Part shown: one piece after another, positions 56,001 to 64,000 of the stretch
Numbering within the stretch: position 1 is the first letter of the stretch
Layout of the letters: the number at the start of each line of letters is the position of its first letter
Assembly: GCF_034009455.1 (NCBI RefSeq)
Contig: NZ_CP125380.1
Span: 4,663,501 to 4,727,500 of the forward strand
Direction of reading: 5' to 3'
Source of the DNA: Pseudomonas sp. P5_109
Lineage (GTDB): Bacteria; Pseudomonadota; Gammaproteobacteria; Pseudomonadales; Pseudomonadaceae
Length of the DNA: 64,000 nt
Made by a program: the position numbers and the translations under genes
The notes under the pieces: model-generated
Seen by the model: only the letters and a program-made list of their open reading frames with translations
What the model was told of the DNA's origin: nothing
The model's database searches: none

Positions 56001-59000
56001 ACGGCACCAGCGGCTCCATGCTGTTGAAACTGGCGATTTCCGCGCCGGTACCATCAGCGTTTGCCCGTACGCTGATGCGTACGTTCAGCCACTTGTCACC
56101 ATCGATGATGTCGTCACCGCCGCGACCTTCGATGAGGTCGCTGCCGCTGCCGCCGAGGATGATGTTGCCGCCGTCGTAGAACGTCGCTCCGGCTGCCAGC
56201 AGATCGGACAGGCCGTTGATCAGGCTGATGTTGGTCAGCACACTGCCGGTTGCACCCGCGGTAGGTAGCGATGTCGCATCTTCGTTATCACCGCGCAGGA
56301 AGTCACCGTGTGTCGAACCCGACAGGCCTTCCATGATGTCGAAGCGCACCAGCGCCGAGGCTCCCGAACCCGGCATCGGTGGCACATCGAAGAAGCGGTC
56401 GCTGTAATCGATGGTCACACCCTGGGCGAGATCCTTGAAGGTCGCCCAGTCATAGCCCGAGCCGCCGATATAGCGGTCACCAAAGCCGAGACTGCCGACC
56501 ATGATGTCGTCACCGCCTTCGCCGTTGAACTTATCGTTCTCGTTACCGCCGACGAATACATCGTTGCCGATCACAGGGTCGTTGCCGAGCGGATCGAAGT
56601 TGTCGCCAGGTGCACCGTCCGAGGTGCCCTTTTCGATCCAGTCATCGCCTTCGTTACCCATGTCCTGTTCGTTGGCCTTGCTGCCCAGGATGAAGTCGTT
56701 GCCCTGGCCACCAATGGCCTCGGAGGCGTCCTCACCGGTCACGATGAAGTCACTGCCGAACCCGCCAATGATCAGGTTGACGCCATTGCCTCCGTGCAGC
56801 ACGTCGTTGCCGTCGCCACCCTGGATGTTATCGTCGCCACCGGTGTCGGTGATGATGTCGTCGCCAGTGCCGCCACGCAGCTGGTCGTTGCCGTCACCGC
56901 CGTCGATGCGATCGTTGCCGCCATCGCCCCAGACCGTGTCGTCGCCTTCACTGGAGATAAGGATGTCGACGCCGTCGGTACCACCCAGCACGATGTGCTC
57001 GGCACCGCTGTAGCGGATGTAGTTGGTGTCAGCGCCGACGGTCAGCGGGTTGTCGCGGAACACCACCTGCTCGCCGTTCGGGCCGAGCGGATCGACAGCG
57101 ACCAGGCCTTCGTTGAATTGCTTGCCCTGATCCACTTCCAGGTAGAAGCCAGGGTCCGAGAACACCAGGCCAGGCAAGTGCGTGGCCGAGGTGTTGGCCA
57201 TGATCAGCTTGGCGAAGGAGTTGCTTTCAAGTTCGGCATTCATCGACAGGCCAGAGGTACGCTCCAGGTAGTAGAAGCGATCGCCGTCCTGCAGTTTTTC
57301 CATCTGGTTCTCGAACACAAAGTTGAAGGTCGAGCCGAGCATGCCGCCGAACGGCGTTTTCTGTTCGGCAAGACCGCCAATCCACATATCGATGGCATCG
57401 ACGCCCGTGACCGTCACGCCCTTCAGGTCGTCGGCAGTACCCAGCACTCCATCCCTGCCGGGCAGCGTCACGTTGGCAAAGGCGCCCGTGCCATTGAGGA
57501 AGTCCAGACGGTCAGCTGGCGCACCGGCACCACCGAACACCAGCGCCAGGGCTGCATCGCGTTTGGCATCCATCGTGATCGCCGACGTGATCGAGGCGTG
57601 CGTACCATAGGCCGCGATGAAGTTGATCAACGACTCTGGATGCTTGAGGTGCTGCACCAGATCGACCCAGCTGTTGTACGGCTTGAGTTGGGTGTCACCG
57701 GTTTGGCTGTAGATGTCGCGGCGGAACGCGTTGAGTGAAGGAATCCCCACGTCGCGGCCACGGGCGATGTTGATCGCCGGCAGGTCGAGCGGCAAGCCCA
57801 ACAGGTTATTGCGCAAAGCCTCGGTAACGAACTCGTCGATTTCGTTACCGGCTTGACGGGTCACCCCACGCACGATCGCACTGGTCGCATCCTCTGGCGA
57901 CACGCCACTGGCGGCGTACGCCAACGGGTTGAGGAACGCCGCGATCAAGCCCAGTTGCTGATCGGGATTGGCGCTGGCCGGATCGCCCACCACGTTGAAG
58001 TCGATGTCGTAGCGATCGACAGTCTCGGTCAGCATCGAGTGACCAAACCGGTACACGGTGTGGGCGAACTCGGCGACGATCGAGGGATCGAGGTCGACGT
58101 CATAGACCTGGGTCGGTGCGAAGAACAGGTCAACGTTAGGCTGGATGGTCCGCGCAAACTCCTCGAACACCAGGTGTTGATACTGCATCTCGGTACCGAA
58201 CTTGGCAGCCTGGAACAAGCGCTCGCCATTCCACTGCAACGCATCGAACTCGGCCTGGGTGGTTGGCAATGCTGCCACCGGATTGAGCAGCCACTCGTTG
58301 AGGAAGGTCACGTCACCCGAATCGAGCACGGTGTCCTTGGTCTGCTGGACCAGGCGGTTGTGCTCGGAGTGGAAGATCGCATGCACCGCAGTCAGGCCGA
58401 TGTTCTCGTTGACCCGGCCGTCGCCAGCGATGTAGTGAGCGTCGAGCAGTTCGTTGTCATAGGTCAGGTTGTTGCCGGCCGGGCCAGTGGGCTGCGCATT
58501 ACCGACCAGGGAGTCGGTATCCGCCTGCAGAACCCCACCGACGATTACCGGTGCGGCATTGTTGTTGATGTCGACGAGGAACTGGTGACCGGTACGCACA
58601 GCAGTGGTCAGGCTAATGGGGGAAGTCGGATCGCCTTCGACAAGAACGTCATCCGCCGTACCACCAATGCCGTCAGCCCCCCTCATCACAACCATCGGGA
58701 AGCCGTTCGGCCCCTTGATGAAGTTGCCATAGGCGTCTGTCGCCAACAGTGGGGCGTTATCGACGTCGGCATCGGTCAGGTTGATGCCCAAAATGTCACG
58801 GGCTTGAGCCTTGACCACCTTCCAGGTCGCCATGCCACCGATTTCGACGTCGTCCGCGGTACCAAATGTGCCATCCGCGCCCAGGTCACGGTTAGTGATC
58901 AACCTGCCGTTGGCGACGGGGCCGTCAGCGGTAAGTTCATAAGCGCGCAGGAACACCTGGTGCGACGGATGCGAGCTATAGGTCTGGTTCTGGTCCACGA

Positions 59001-62000
59001 ACGGCGTGGTGGTGTTGCTTTGCTCATGGATGTCATCGGCCGTGCCGAGAATGCCATCCGCCCCTGGCAGGTTGGTCGCGCGGGTCACCACCATGAAGTT
59101 GGTGTTGCCGCCTGGCACAAACAGCGGATCATCCGGTTGCAGCGGGATGAAGATGGTGCCCGAACCGCCTTTGGTCACCAGGTCCAGGCCATGGTCGAAG
59201 AACTGCCCGAAGAACGTCATCCAGGAGTTGAACGGTGCGGACAGCCCCGCATCCGCCGCGGTGTTCTCGAACATATACACTTCGTGGTCGTCGGCAGTAC
59301 CGAACTGACCGTCCAGGCCAGGGCTGGCGACTACCCGCACGCCATCCTTGAGCACGTCGTCGTTGCCCACCGCGCCGAAGTTGAGCACGCCGTCCGCGCC
59401 AACGTCGTGGGCCGCGGCATAGGCCGCCGGGTTATTCGACGTCTGGTCGGAGATCAGGTTACTGATAGTGCGTGGCTGTGAGTCAAACACATTGCCGCTG
59501 GTCTGCGCATACGACGATCCAGGGACGGCCGGCGAACCGGGGCCGAAGAAGCCGGCAGGCACACCTTCCGCCGGATTGAAGACCGGATCGCTCAAGCGCG
59601 GAAAGACGTTGTCGGCGGCACCAAACTCGGTGTTGTTGTGGCCATTGAGGTTCATCAGGTTGTTGTTCGACCCGTCGACCGCACGCAGGCCCAACGGCGC
59701 GCGAATGTTCGGGATCAGCGAAAGGATGTCCTGACCGGACGCTTCAGCCTCGGCAATCTTGATCTGGTCAAGAATGAAGTTGAGGTCGGAGCGAACCATG
59801 TGCAGGCCCGCGCCACCCTCGGTGGCATCGACTACCGGTATCGGCGCCGTCGGTACGACCGGTGTGCCAGGAGCCACTACGCCAGTCGGCTGCGAGAACA
59901 TGATTTCAGTCGTGCCGTGAGCATCCTGGTAGATCGCCTTGACCCGCAGCGACAACCCGGCAAGGTCGGGAGAGACCTTGAACGTGGTGCCGTCGGCACT
60001 CTGGAACGCCAGGTCGCCGGCCGGCAAGAGGATGATGTCCTCGAAAACGCCGCTGCCTGGCGTTGACTCGAACTGCCAGTAGTAGGACACCGAGCTATTG
60101 ATCAAGCCCAGCGGATTACCCGCCGTGATGTTGTCGGCATCGCGCAACGCGTTCACGTTGACCGTCAGCGTGTCGCCCACGACTATCGCACCGCCGTTGC
60201 CATCGATGACCGCCGGACTGCCAGTCGGCTGGGCATTGAGCCCCGGTACCAGCACTTGCTGTTCATCGGAGAACTGCAGGCGTTCGATATGCAGCAGGGT
60301 ATCGGTGCCGTCGCGGCCCGCTACGCTATCTGTCACCGTATAGACATCGTCCGCCAGATCGACCGTGCCGCGGTCATCAACGGTAACCGTATACTCGGAG
60401 GCAACCCCGGAGTAAATGGCGGTGTCGAAGGCCGCCCCGCCCGTCGAGGTACCCGGCATGATTTCCCGCACGGCCTTGAGCTGACCGGGGTTAATGGTAC
60501 CGTCGATCATGAACGGGATCATATCGACCATGCTGTCGAAGGAGGCGACCTCAGGGCCCGTATGGTTGACGTCGCCAGGGGCATAAACGGCAATCCTGAC
60601 GTTGATCCATTTGTCACCGTCGATCAGGTCGTCACCACCGCGGCCTTCGATCAGGTCACTGCCATCACCGCCGAGGATGATGTTGCCGGTGGCAAAGCCG
60701 GTAACCGGCAAGCCGGCATCGGCCAGGAACTGATCCAGTCCGCGGATCAACGCGACATTGGTCAGTGCACTGCCCGTGGCACCACCGTGGTTGATGATGG
60801 TGTCAGCATCGACATCATCGCCTTTGAGCACGTCGCCGAAGCTCGAACCGGACAAACCCTCGACCTCGGCAAAACGGTCGAGAATCGAGGCCGGCGAGGC
60901 GCCGACCGGATTGAATACCCCGGCGTTCTGGTTTGGCGCGTTGCCGTGTGGCTGCGCCAGCGCGGCCAGGCTCAGGTCAGCGGTCACGCCAACCTTGTCA
61001 TTCTTGTAGGTGATCCAGTCGAAGCCGGACATGCCGTCCATCTTGTCCTGGGCATCGCTGCCGACAAAGATGTCATCGCCACCCTCGCCGATCATTTCGT
61101 CGAAGCCACCGCCACCGACAAAGATATCGTTGCCGATGATGTCGTCATTGAGCAGCGGCGAGAAGTTATCGCCTGGCGCACCGTCCTGGGTGCCTTTCTC
61201 GATCCAGTCATCACCTTCGTTACCGGTCGGTGGCAGGTTGGTCTTGGCACCGAGGATGAAGTCGTCACCCTGGCCACCGAAGGTGGTGGTGATGTCTTCG
61301 GTGGTGATGATGAAGTCCTGGCCATCGCCACCCAGGATCAGGTTGCCTAAGGCAAACATGCTGCCCGCCACGATCACATCGTTACCGGCATTACCTTCCA
61401 GACGGTTGTCGCCGAACGAGTCGCTGATGATGTCATCGCCATCGCCGCCCAGCACCGCATCGTTCCCCGCACCGCCTTCGAGACGGTCGTTGCCGCCGTC
61501 GCCGTAAACAGTGTCATCGCCATCACCGGAAATGATGATGTCATTGCCGGCGGTGCCGCCCATGACGACATGATCTTCACCGGTGTACTGCAGGTAATTG
61601 GTGTCCGCACCTGGGGTGTCGGGGTTGTCGCGAATCACCAGCGGCACGACTTCCACGCCGTTGATCATGATGCCGCCGGTCGGGTCGTCGTGGCCACCCA
61701 CGCCAAGGCCGGTGAACTGATTGGCCTGATTCACCTCGAGGGTGAAGGTCGGTGTCAGGAACACGGTGTTCGACAGGTGGGTGACATCGCTGTTGAGCAT
61801 GATCAACTTGGCAAACGAGTTGTTTTCAAGCTCAGTGCCGAAGTTCAGGCCCGCGGTACGCGACAGGTAGTAGAAGCGGTCGCCGTTCTGCAACGCCTCC
61901 ATCTGGGTTTCAAACACGAAGTTGAACGTCGAGCCGAGCATGCCGCCGAACGGCATTTTCTGTTCGGCGAGGCCACCGACCCAGAAGTCGACATCGTCTA

Positions 62001-64000
62001 GCCCGGTGATCGTCACACCCGTCACGTCGTCTGCGGTACCCAGTACCCCATCCGCGCCGGCCTGCGTTACGTTGGCCCAGGCACCAGTGCTATTGAGGAA
62101 GTCCAGGCGGTCGGCTGGCGAACCCGCGCCACCGAATACCAGCGCCAGTGCGGCAGCGCGTTTGTCTGCCAGGGTGGTCGCCGACGTGATCGAGCTATGT
62201 GTGCCATAGGCCGCGATGAAGTTGACCAGCGACTCGGGGTGCTTGAGGTGGTCCACCAGGTCAGCCCAACTGATGTACGGTTTCAGTTGGCTGTCGCCGG
62301 TCGCTCCGTACATATCACGACGCGCTTCATTCAATGTAGGGATGCCAGTGTCGCGACCACGCGCCAGGTTCAGGGCCGGCAAATCGAGCGGCAGACCGAG
62401 CAGGTTGTTGCGCAAGGCTTCAGTGACGAACTCGTCGATCTCGTTGCCGACCTGACGGGTCACACCACGAATGATCGCCCCTGCCGCTGCGTCCGCGGTC
62501 GCGCCGCTGCCGGCGAACGCCAGCGGGTTGAGGAAGGCCGCGATCAGCCCCATTTGCGAGTCCGGATTGGTCGGGTCAGTGAGCAGCGGATTGAACGCAG
62601 GGTCGAAGCGATCGACGGTCTCGGTCAACATCGAGTGACCGAAGCGGTACACCACGTGGGCGAACTCGGCGAGGATCGCCGGGTTGATCGAGGTGTCGTA
62701 GCCGTTGGGCGCGAGGAACTCGTCGACCTGCGGCTGCACGGTCCGCGCGAACTCTTCGAACACCAGGTGCTGGTACTGCATCTCGGTACCGAACTTGGCG
62801 GCCTGGAACAGGCGTTCGCCGTCCCACACCAACGCCGCGATCCCGGCAGGTGTAGTCGGTATTGCGGTCACGTCGTCAGCCAGCCACTGATTGAGGAAGG
62901 CCAGGTCGCCGGAGGCCAGGATGGTGTCCTTGGACTGCTGGACCAGGCGGTTGTGTTCGGAGTGGAACACATGGTGCACGGTGGTCAGGCCGATGTTCTC
63001 GTTGGCCCGGCCGTCGCCGGCAATGTAGTGGGCGTCGAGCAGTTCGTTGTCATAGGTCAGGTTGTTGCCAGTCGGACCAACGGGCTGAGCATTGCCGACA
63101 AGGGCGTCGCCATCCGCCTGCAGAACCCCGCCGACGACGACCGGCGCGGCATTGTGCGCGATGTCGTCGAGGAAGGCATGCCCGGTGCTCACGGCATTGG
63201 CCAGGCTGATTGGAGCAGCCCGGTTGCCTTCGACCAGTTGAGTGACGTCATCAGCCGTGCCGGCGATGCCGTCGGCACCGTTGCTGACGCGAATCACCAC
63301 CTGCGGCATGCCGTTAGGCCCGCGGATGAAGTTGCCGTAGGCATCGGTTGCCAGTAACGGCACGTTGTGCACATCGGCGTCGGTCAGGTTGATACCGAGA
63401 ATGTCACGGGCCTGGGCCTTGACCACCTTCCAGGTCGCCATGCCATCACCGACGCCATCATCCGCAGTGCCGAAGATGCCATCGGCACCGAGATCGCGGT
63501 TGCTAATCAGGTTCCCCGTTGCAACAGGGTCGCCTGCCGCGTTGAGAACGTACTCGCGCAGGAACACCTGATGCGAAGGGTGCGAGCTGTAGGTCTGGCT
63601 TTGGTCGACGAACGGCGAGGTGGTATTGGTCTGGCCATCATCGGCCGTGCCGACTACTCCGTCCGCGCCGGCGGTACGCACCGCACGTGACAGCACCATG
63701 AAGTTGGTCGGGCTGCCCGGTACGAACAACGGATCGTCCGGTTGCAGCGGGATGAATACGATGTCGGTGGCGCTCTTGGTGACCAGGTCAAGACCGTGGT
63801 CGAAGAACTGGCCGAAGAAAGTCATCCACGAGTTGAAGCTGGCGGTCAGGCCGGCGTCCGCTGACTGGTTGGGAAAGAAGAACACATCTTTGTCATCGGC
63901 CGTGCCGAATACCCCATCCAGACCGGGGCTGGAGACTATCTCTACGCCATCCTTGAGGACGTCGTCATTACCCGCGCCTACCACGCCGAAGTTGAGCACT
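53086..64000 (-). CDS. Giant two-domain animal-heme-peroxidase/RTX protein (PepA-like), 5' end missing
   Basis: At least 3,637 residues; the start lies beyond the right edge. Two animal-type peroxidase domains are present. The first has distal FFGQFFDHGLD near residue 66 and proximal YRFGHSMLTE near 457; the second has the same motifs near 1600 and 1983. Each carries five PERCAL calcium motifs (G-x-D-G-x-x-G-T-x-D-D, e.g. GADGVLGTADD). Each is followed by a short RTX block and Ig-like segments (SYYWQ...). Two more Ig-like domains, about 480 residues of RTX repeats (3080-3557) and a type I secretion C-terminus (DQGADLLLNFGAGSITLVG) complete it. P. putida PepA (PP_2561) has this architecture and a peroxidase domain with demonstrated activity and Ca binding. 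By comparing the second copy, about 150 N-terminal residues are missing. It is probably exported by a type I system; the one at 24.9-29.3 kb is a candidate. Confidence 0.93.
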   Translation of the reverse strand, partial: VLNFGVVGAGNDDVLKDGVEIVSSPGLDGVFGTADDKDVFFFPNQSADAGLTASFNSWMTFFGQFFDHGLDLVTKSATDIVFIPLQPDDPLFVPGSPTNFMVLSRAVRTAGADGVVGTADDGQTNTTSPFVDQSQTYSSHPSHQVFLREYVLNAAGDPVATGNLISNRDLGADGIFGTADDGVGDGMATWKVVKAQARDILGINLTDADVHNVPLLATDAYGNFIRGPNGMPQVVIRVSNGADGIAGTADDVTQLVEGNRAAPISLANAVSTGHAFLDDIAHNAAPVVVGGVLQADGDALVGNAQPVGPTGNNLTYDNELLDAHYIAGDGRANENIGLTTVHHVFHSEHNRLVQQSKDTILASGDLAFLNQWLADDVTAIPTTPAGIAALVWDGERLFQAAKFGTEMQYQHLVFEEFARTVQPQVDEFLAPNGYDTSINPAILAEFAHVVYRFGHSMLTETVDRFDPAFNPLLTDPTNPDSQMGLIAAFLNPLAFAGSGATADAAAGAIIRGVTRQVGNEIDEFVTEALRNNLLGLPLDLPALNLARGRDTGIPTLNEARRDMYGATGDSQLKPYISWADLVDHLKHPESLVNFIAAYGTHSSITSATTLADKRAAALALVFGGAGSPADRLDFLNSTGAWANVTQAGADGVLGTADDVTGVTITGLDDVDFWVGGLAEQKMPFGGMLGSTFNFVFETQMEALQNGDRFYYLSRTAGLNFGTELENNSFAKLIMLNSDVTHLSNTVFLTPTFTLEVNQANQFTGLGVGGHDDPTGGIMINGVEVVPLVIRDNPDTPGADTNYLQYTGEDHVVMGGTAGNDIIISGDGDDTVYGDGGNDRLEGGAGNDAVLGGDGDDIISDSFGDNRLEGNAGNDVIVAGSMFALGNLILGGDGQDFIITTEDITTTFGGQGDDFILGAKTNLPPTGNEGDDWIEKGTQDGAPGDNFSPLLNDDIIGNDIFVGGGGFDEMIGEGGDDIFVGSDAQDKMDGMSGFDWITYKNDKVGVTADLSLAALAQPHGNAPNQNAGVFNPVGASPASILDRFAEVEGLSGSSFGDVLKGDDVDADTIINHGGATGSALTNVALIRGLDQFLADAGLPVTGFATGNIILGGDGSDLIEGRGGDDLIDGDKWINVRIAVYAPGDVNHTGPEVASFDSMVDMIPFMIDGTINPGQLKAVREIMPGTSTGGAAFDTAIYSGVASEYTVTVDDRGTVDLADDVYTVTDSVAGRDGTDTLLHIERLQFSDEQQVLVPGLNAQPTGSPAVIDGNGGAIVVGDTLTVNVNALRDADNITAGNPLGLINSSVSYYWQFESTPGSGVFEDIILLPAGDLAFQSADGTTFKVSPDLAGLSLRVKAIYQDAHGTTEIMFSQPTGVVAPGTPVVPTAPIPVVDATEGGAGLHMVRSDLNFILDQIKIAEAEASGQDILSLIPNIRAPLGLRAVDGSNNNLMNLNGHNNTEFGAADNVFPRLSDPVFNPAEGVPAGFFGPGSPAVPGSSYAQTSGNVFDSQPRTISNLISDQTSNNPAAYAAAHDVGADGVLNFGAVGNDDVLKDGVRVVASPGLDGQFGTADDHEVYMFENTAADAGLSAPFNSWMTFFGQFFDHGLDLVTKGGSGTIFIPLQPDDPLFVPGGNTNFMVVTRATNLPGADGILGTADDIHEQSNTTTPFVDQNQTYSSHPSHQVFLRAYELTADGPVANGRLITNRDLGADGTFGTADDVEIGGMATWKVVKAQARDILGINLTDADVDNAPLLATDAYGNFIKGPNGFPMVVMRGADGIGGTADDVLVEGDPTSPISLTTAVRTGHQFLVDINNNAAPVIVGGVLQADTDSLVGNAQPTGPAGNNLTYDNELLDAHYIAGDGRVNENIGLTAVHAIFHSEHNRLVQQTKDTVLDSGDVTFLNEWLLNPVAALPTTQAEFDALQWNGERLFQAAKFGTEMQYQHLVFEEFARTIQPNVDLFFAPTQVYDVDLDPSIVAEFAHTVYRFGHSMLTETVDRYDIDFNVVGDPASANPDQQLGLIAAFLNPLAYAASGVSPEDATSAIVRGVTRQAGNEIDEFVTEALRNNLLGLPLDLPAINIARGRDVGIPSLNAFRRDIYSQTGDTQLKPYNSWVDLVQHLKHPESLINFIAAYGTHASITSAITMDAKRDAALALVFGGAGAPADRLDFLNGTGAFANVTLPGRDGVLGTADDLKGVTVTGVDAIDMWIGGLAEQKTPFGGMLGSTFNFVFENQMEKLQDGDRFYYLERTSGLSMNAELESNSFAKLIMANTSATHLPGLVFSDPGFYLEVDQGKQFNEGLVAVDPLGPNGEQVVFRDNPLTVGADTNYIRYSGAEHIVLGGTDGVDILISSEGDDTVWGDGGNDRIDGGDGNDQLRGGTGDDIITDTGGDDNIQGGDGNDVLHGGNGVNLIIGGFGSDFIVTGEDASEAIGGQGNDFILGSKANEQDMGNEGDDWIEKGTSDGAPGDNFDPLGNDPVIGNDVFVGGNENDKFNGEGGDDIMVGSLGFGDRYIGGSGYDWATFKDLAQGVTIDYSDRFFDVPPMPGSGASALVRFDIMEGLSGSTHGDFLRGDNEDATSLPTAGATGSVLTNISLINGLSDLLAAGATFYDGGNIILGGSGSDLIEGRGGDDIIDGDKWLNVRISVRANADGTGAEIASFNSMEPLVPFMLNGTYNPGQLVVVREILAGTDNFDTAVYSGNASEYTVTLDGNAVVVTDLVAGRDGVDRLTGIERLQFSDQAQATGVGTAVNSGPVGRLAILDATTGARDDTPVAGQLLRVSSQSIRDLDSVSATNATGAVTGPVSYYWQVENVAGSGVYEDITFVAAGEVSRAIGATYRVADDVAGLNIRVRAVYQDGNGTLEFVSSSANNTPTAGPTVTGLATQNQVLTADPSTIIDVDGLSNPQFTFQWQVTNGVTFVNIAGATGSTLTLGQAQVGNQVRVVVSYVDDFGVAESVPSDATAPVVNVNDAPTGALLISDTTPTQGQVLTAQTAAIVDPDGVGAFSYQWQQGTGTTFTNIAGATGVNFTPGAAQINQQIRVIARYTDGFGTLESVTSAATALVVLLGAVQTGDALANTLVGTAGSDVLFGLGGNDTLIGLGGVDQLFGGIGDDNLSGGDGNDFLNGEDGNDFLNGGAGNDQMLGGVGNDTYRVDSAGDVLIELTGEGADSVQTTLASFTLGANMEHLLYLGAANFTGNGNALNNVITGGAANDTLNGGDGNDTLMGGAGNDVLTGGAGNDAMVGGAGNDTFRVDSTGDLVVETAGEGSDSVQTTLASYTLGANVENLLYTGTGNFTGNGNALNNVMTGGVGNDTLNGGDGNDTLLGGAGNDVITGGAGNDRMVGGVGNDTFRVDSSGDLVVEVTGEGADSVQTTTISYTLGTNVEHLLYLGAGNFVGTGNALNNIMTGGVGNDTLNGGDGNDTLLGGIGNDVINGGAGADRLEGGVGNDTYIVDSAADGVIELAGNGEDSIQTSLSSYTLGADAEHLLYTGVGNFSGTGNASNNVITGGAGNDNLNGAGGNDTMLGGAGNDIIDGGAGNDSIAGGAGNDTMNAGSGDDVFVFGLAFGNDRILNFDANAAGGQDLLNFAALNITAATFNTSVNIVDQGADLLLNFGAGSITLVGVGDPNTISASDFILAS
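53330..54770 (-). repeat. RTX array with a 300-bp (100-residue) module
   Basis: Calcium-binding GGxGxDxLx nonapeptides are grouped in four modules of exactly 100 residues. Each contains VDS-x-GD, GEG-x-DSVQTT, SYTLG-x-N-x-E-x-LLY and GNGNALNN. The VDS codons recur near 54535, 54235, 53935 and 53635. Confidence 0.9.
54900..64000 (-). repeat. Large internal duplication of peroxidase + RTX + Ig-like unit
   Basis: The region 59.4-64.0 kb and the region 54.9-59.4 kb encode the same domain series at an offset of about 4.6 kb (distal-His motifs near 63800 and 59200; proximal-His motifs near 62630 and 58045; RTX blocks near 61500 and 56900). Long stretches are nearly identical at protein level. Confidence 0.88.

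Noticed and set aside
54796..56268. 490-codon plus-strand frame opposite the RTX/Ig-like region
   Set aside because: Antisense of the giant gene; composition typical of shadow frames.

Overview
The window is chromosomal DNA of a fluorescent-group Pseudomonas. This rests on high-GC coding DNA, numerous Pseudomonas-type REP elements between genes, the liu (leucine/isovalerate) genes, a PrrF-type iron sRNA, a CrcY/CrcZ-type sRNA beside the HMG-CoA lyase gene, and a two-domain heme-peroxidase/RTX giant like PepA of P. putida. No plasmid, phage or CRISPR signature was seen.

Layout. 0.1-4 kb: a PstS-like/OmpA fusion protein, an acyl-CoA dehydrogenase and a divergent LysR regulator. 4-13.9 kb: leucine/isovalerate catabolism (liuR, liuE, an acyl-CoA ligase, liuABCD) with three LiuR-type operators. 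Between liuE and the ligase sits a sigma54-driven, A-rich sRNA (CrcY type) that titrates the Hfq/Crc catabolite-repression complex. 13.9-15.2 kb: an S24-type repressor that has lost its catalytic serine, a small DUF6124-like protein and a Fur-box-controlled PrrF sRNA.

15.4-29.3 kb is the most unusual part. It holds a methyltransferase, a ~2,177-residue protein made almost entirely of Thr-rich octapeptide repeats with a C-terminal Ca-binding region, an O-GlcNAc-transferase-like (GT41) glycosyltransferase with TPRs, and a complete convergent type I secretion system (ABC, HlyD, TolC). The arrangement suggests a repeat protein that is glycosylated in the cytoplasm and then exported through the type I system. 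This is inference from gene content.

30-41 kb: an M14 carboxypeptidase, a low-GC lipoprotein metalloprotease, an oxidative-stress module (catalase-like peroxidase and cytochrome b561 divergent from an ECF sigma/anti-sigma pair, with two matching promoters in the shared intergenic region), ZapE, an LRR-kinase, a YebC paralogue and a short orphan VgrG. 41-48.2 kb: 2-aminoethylphosphonate use (FAD amine oxidase, GlpT-like transporter, two LysR regulators, phnW, phnX). 48.4-52.2 kb: a second cytochrome b561, a D-cysteine desulfhydrase/ACC-deaminase-like enzyme and 2,4-dienoyl-CoA reductase. 52.3-64 kb: a small membrane protein and a very large secreted protein with two animal-heme-peroxidase domains, PERCAL calcium motifs, Ig-like domains and RTX repeats, which runs off the right edge.
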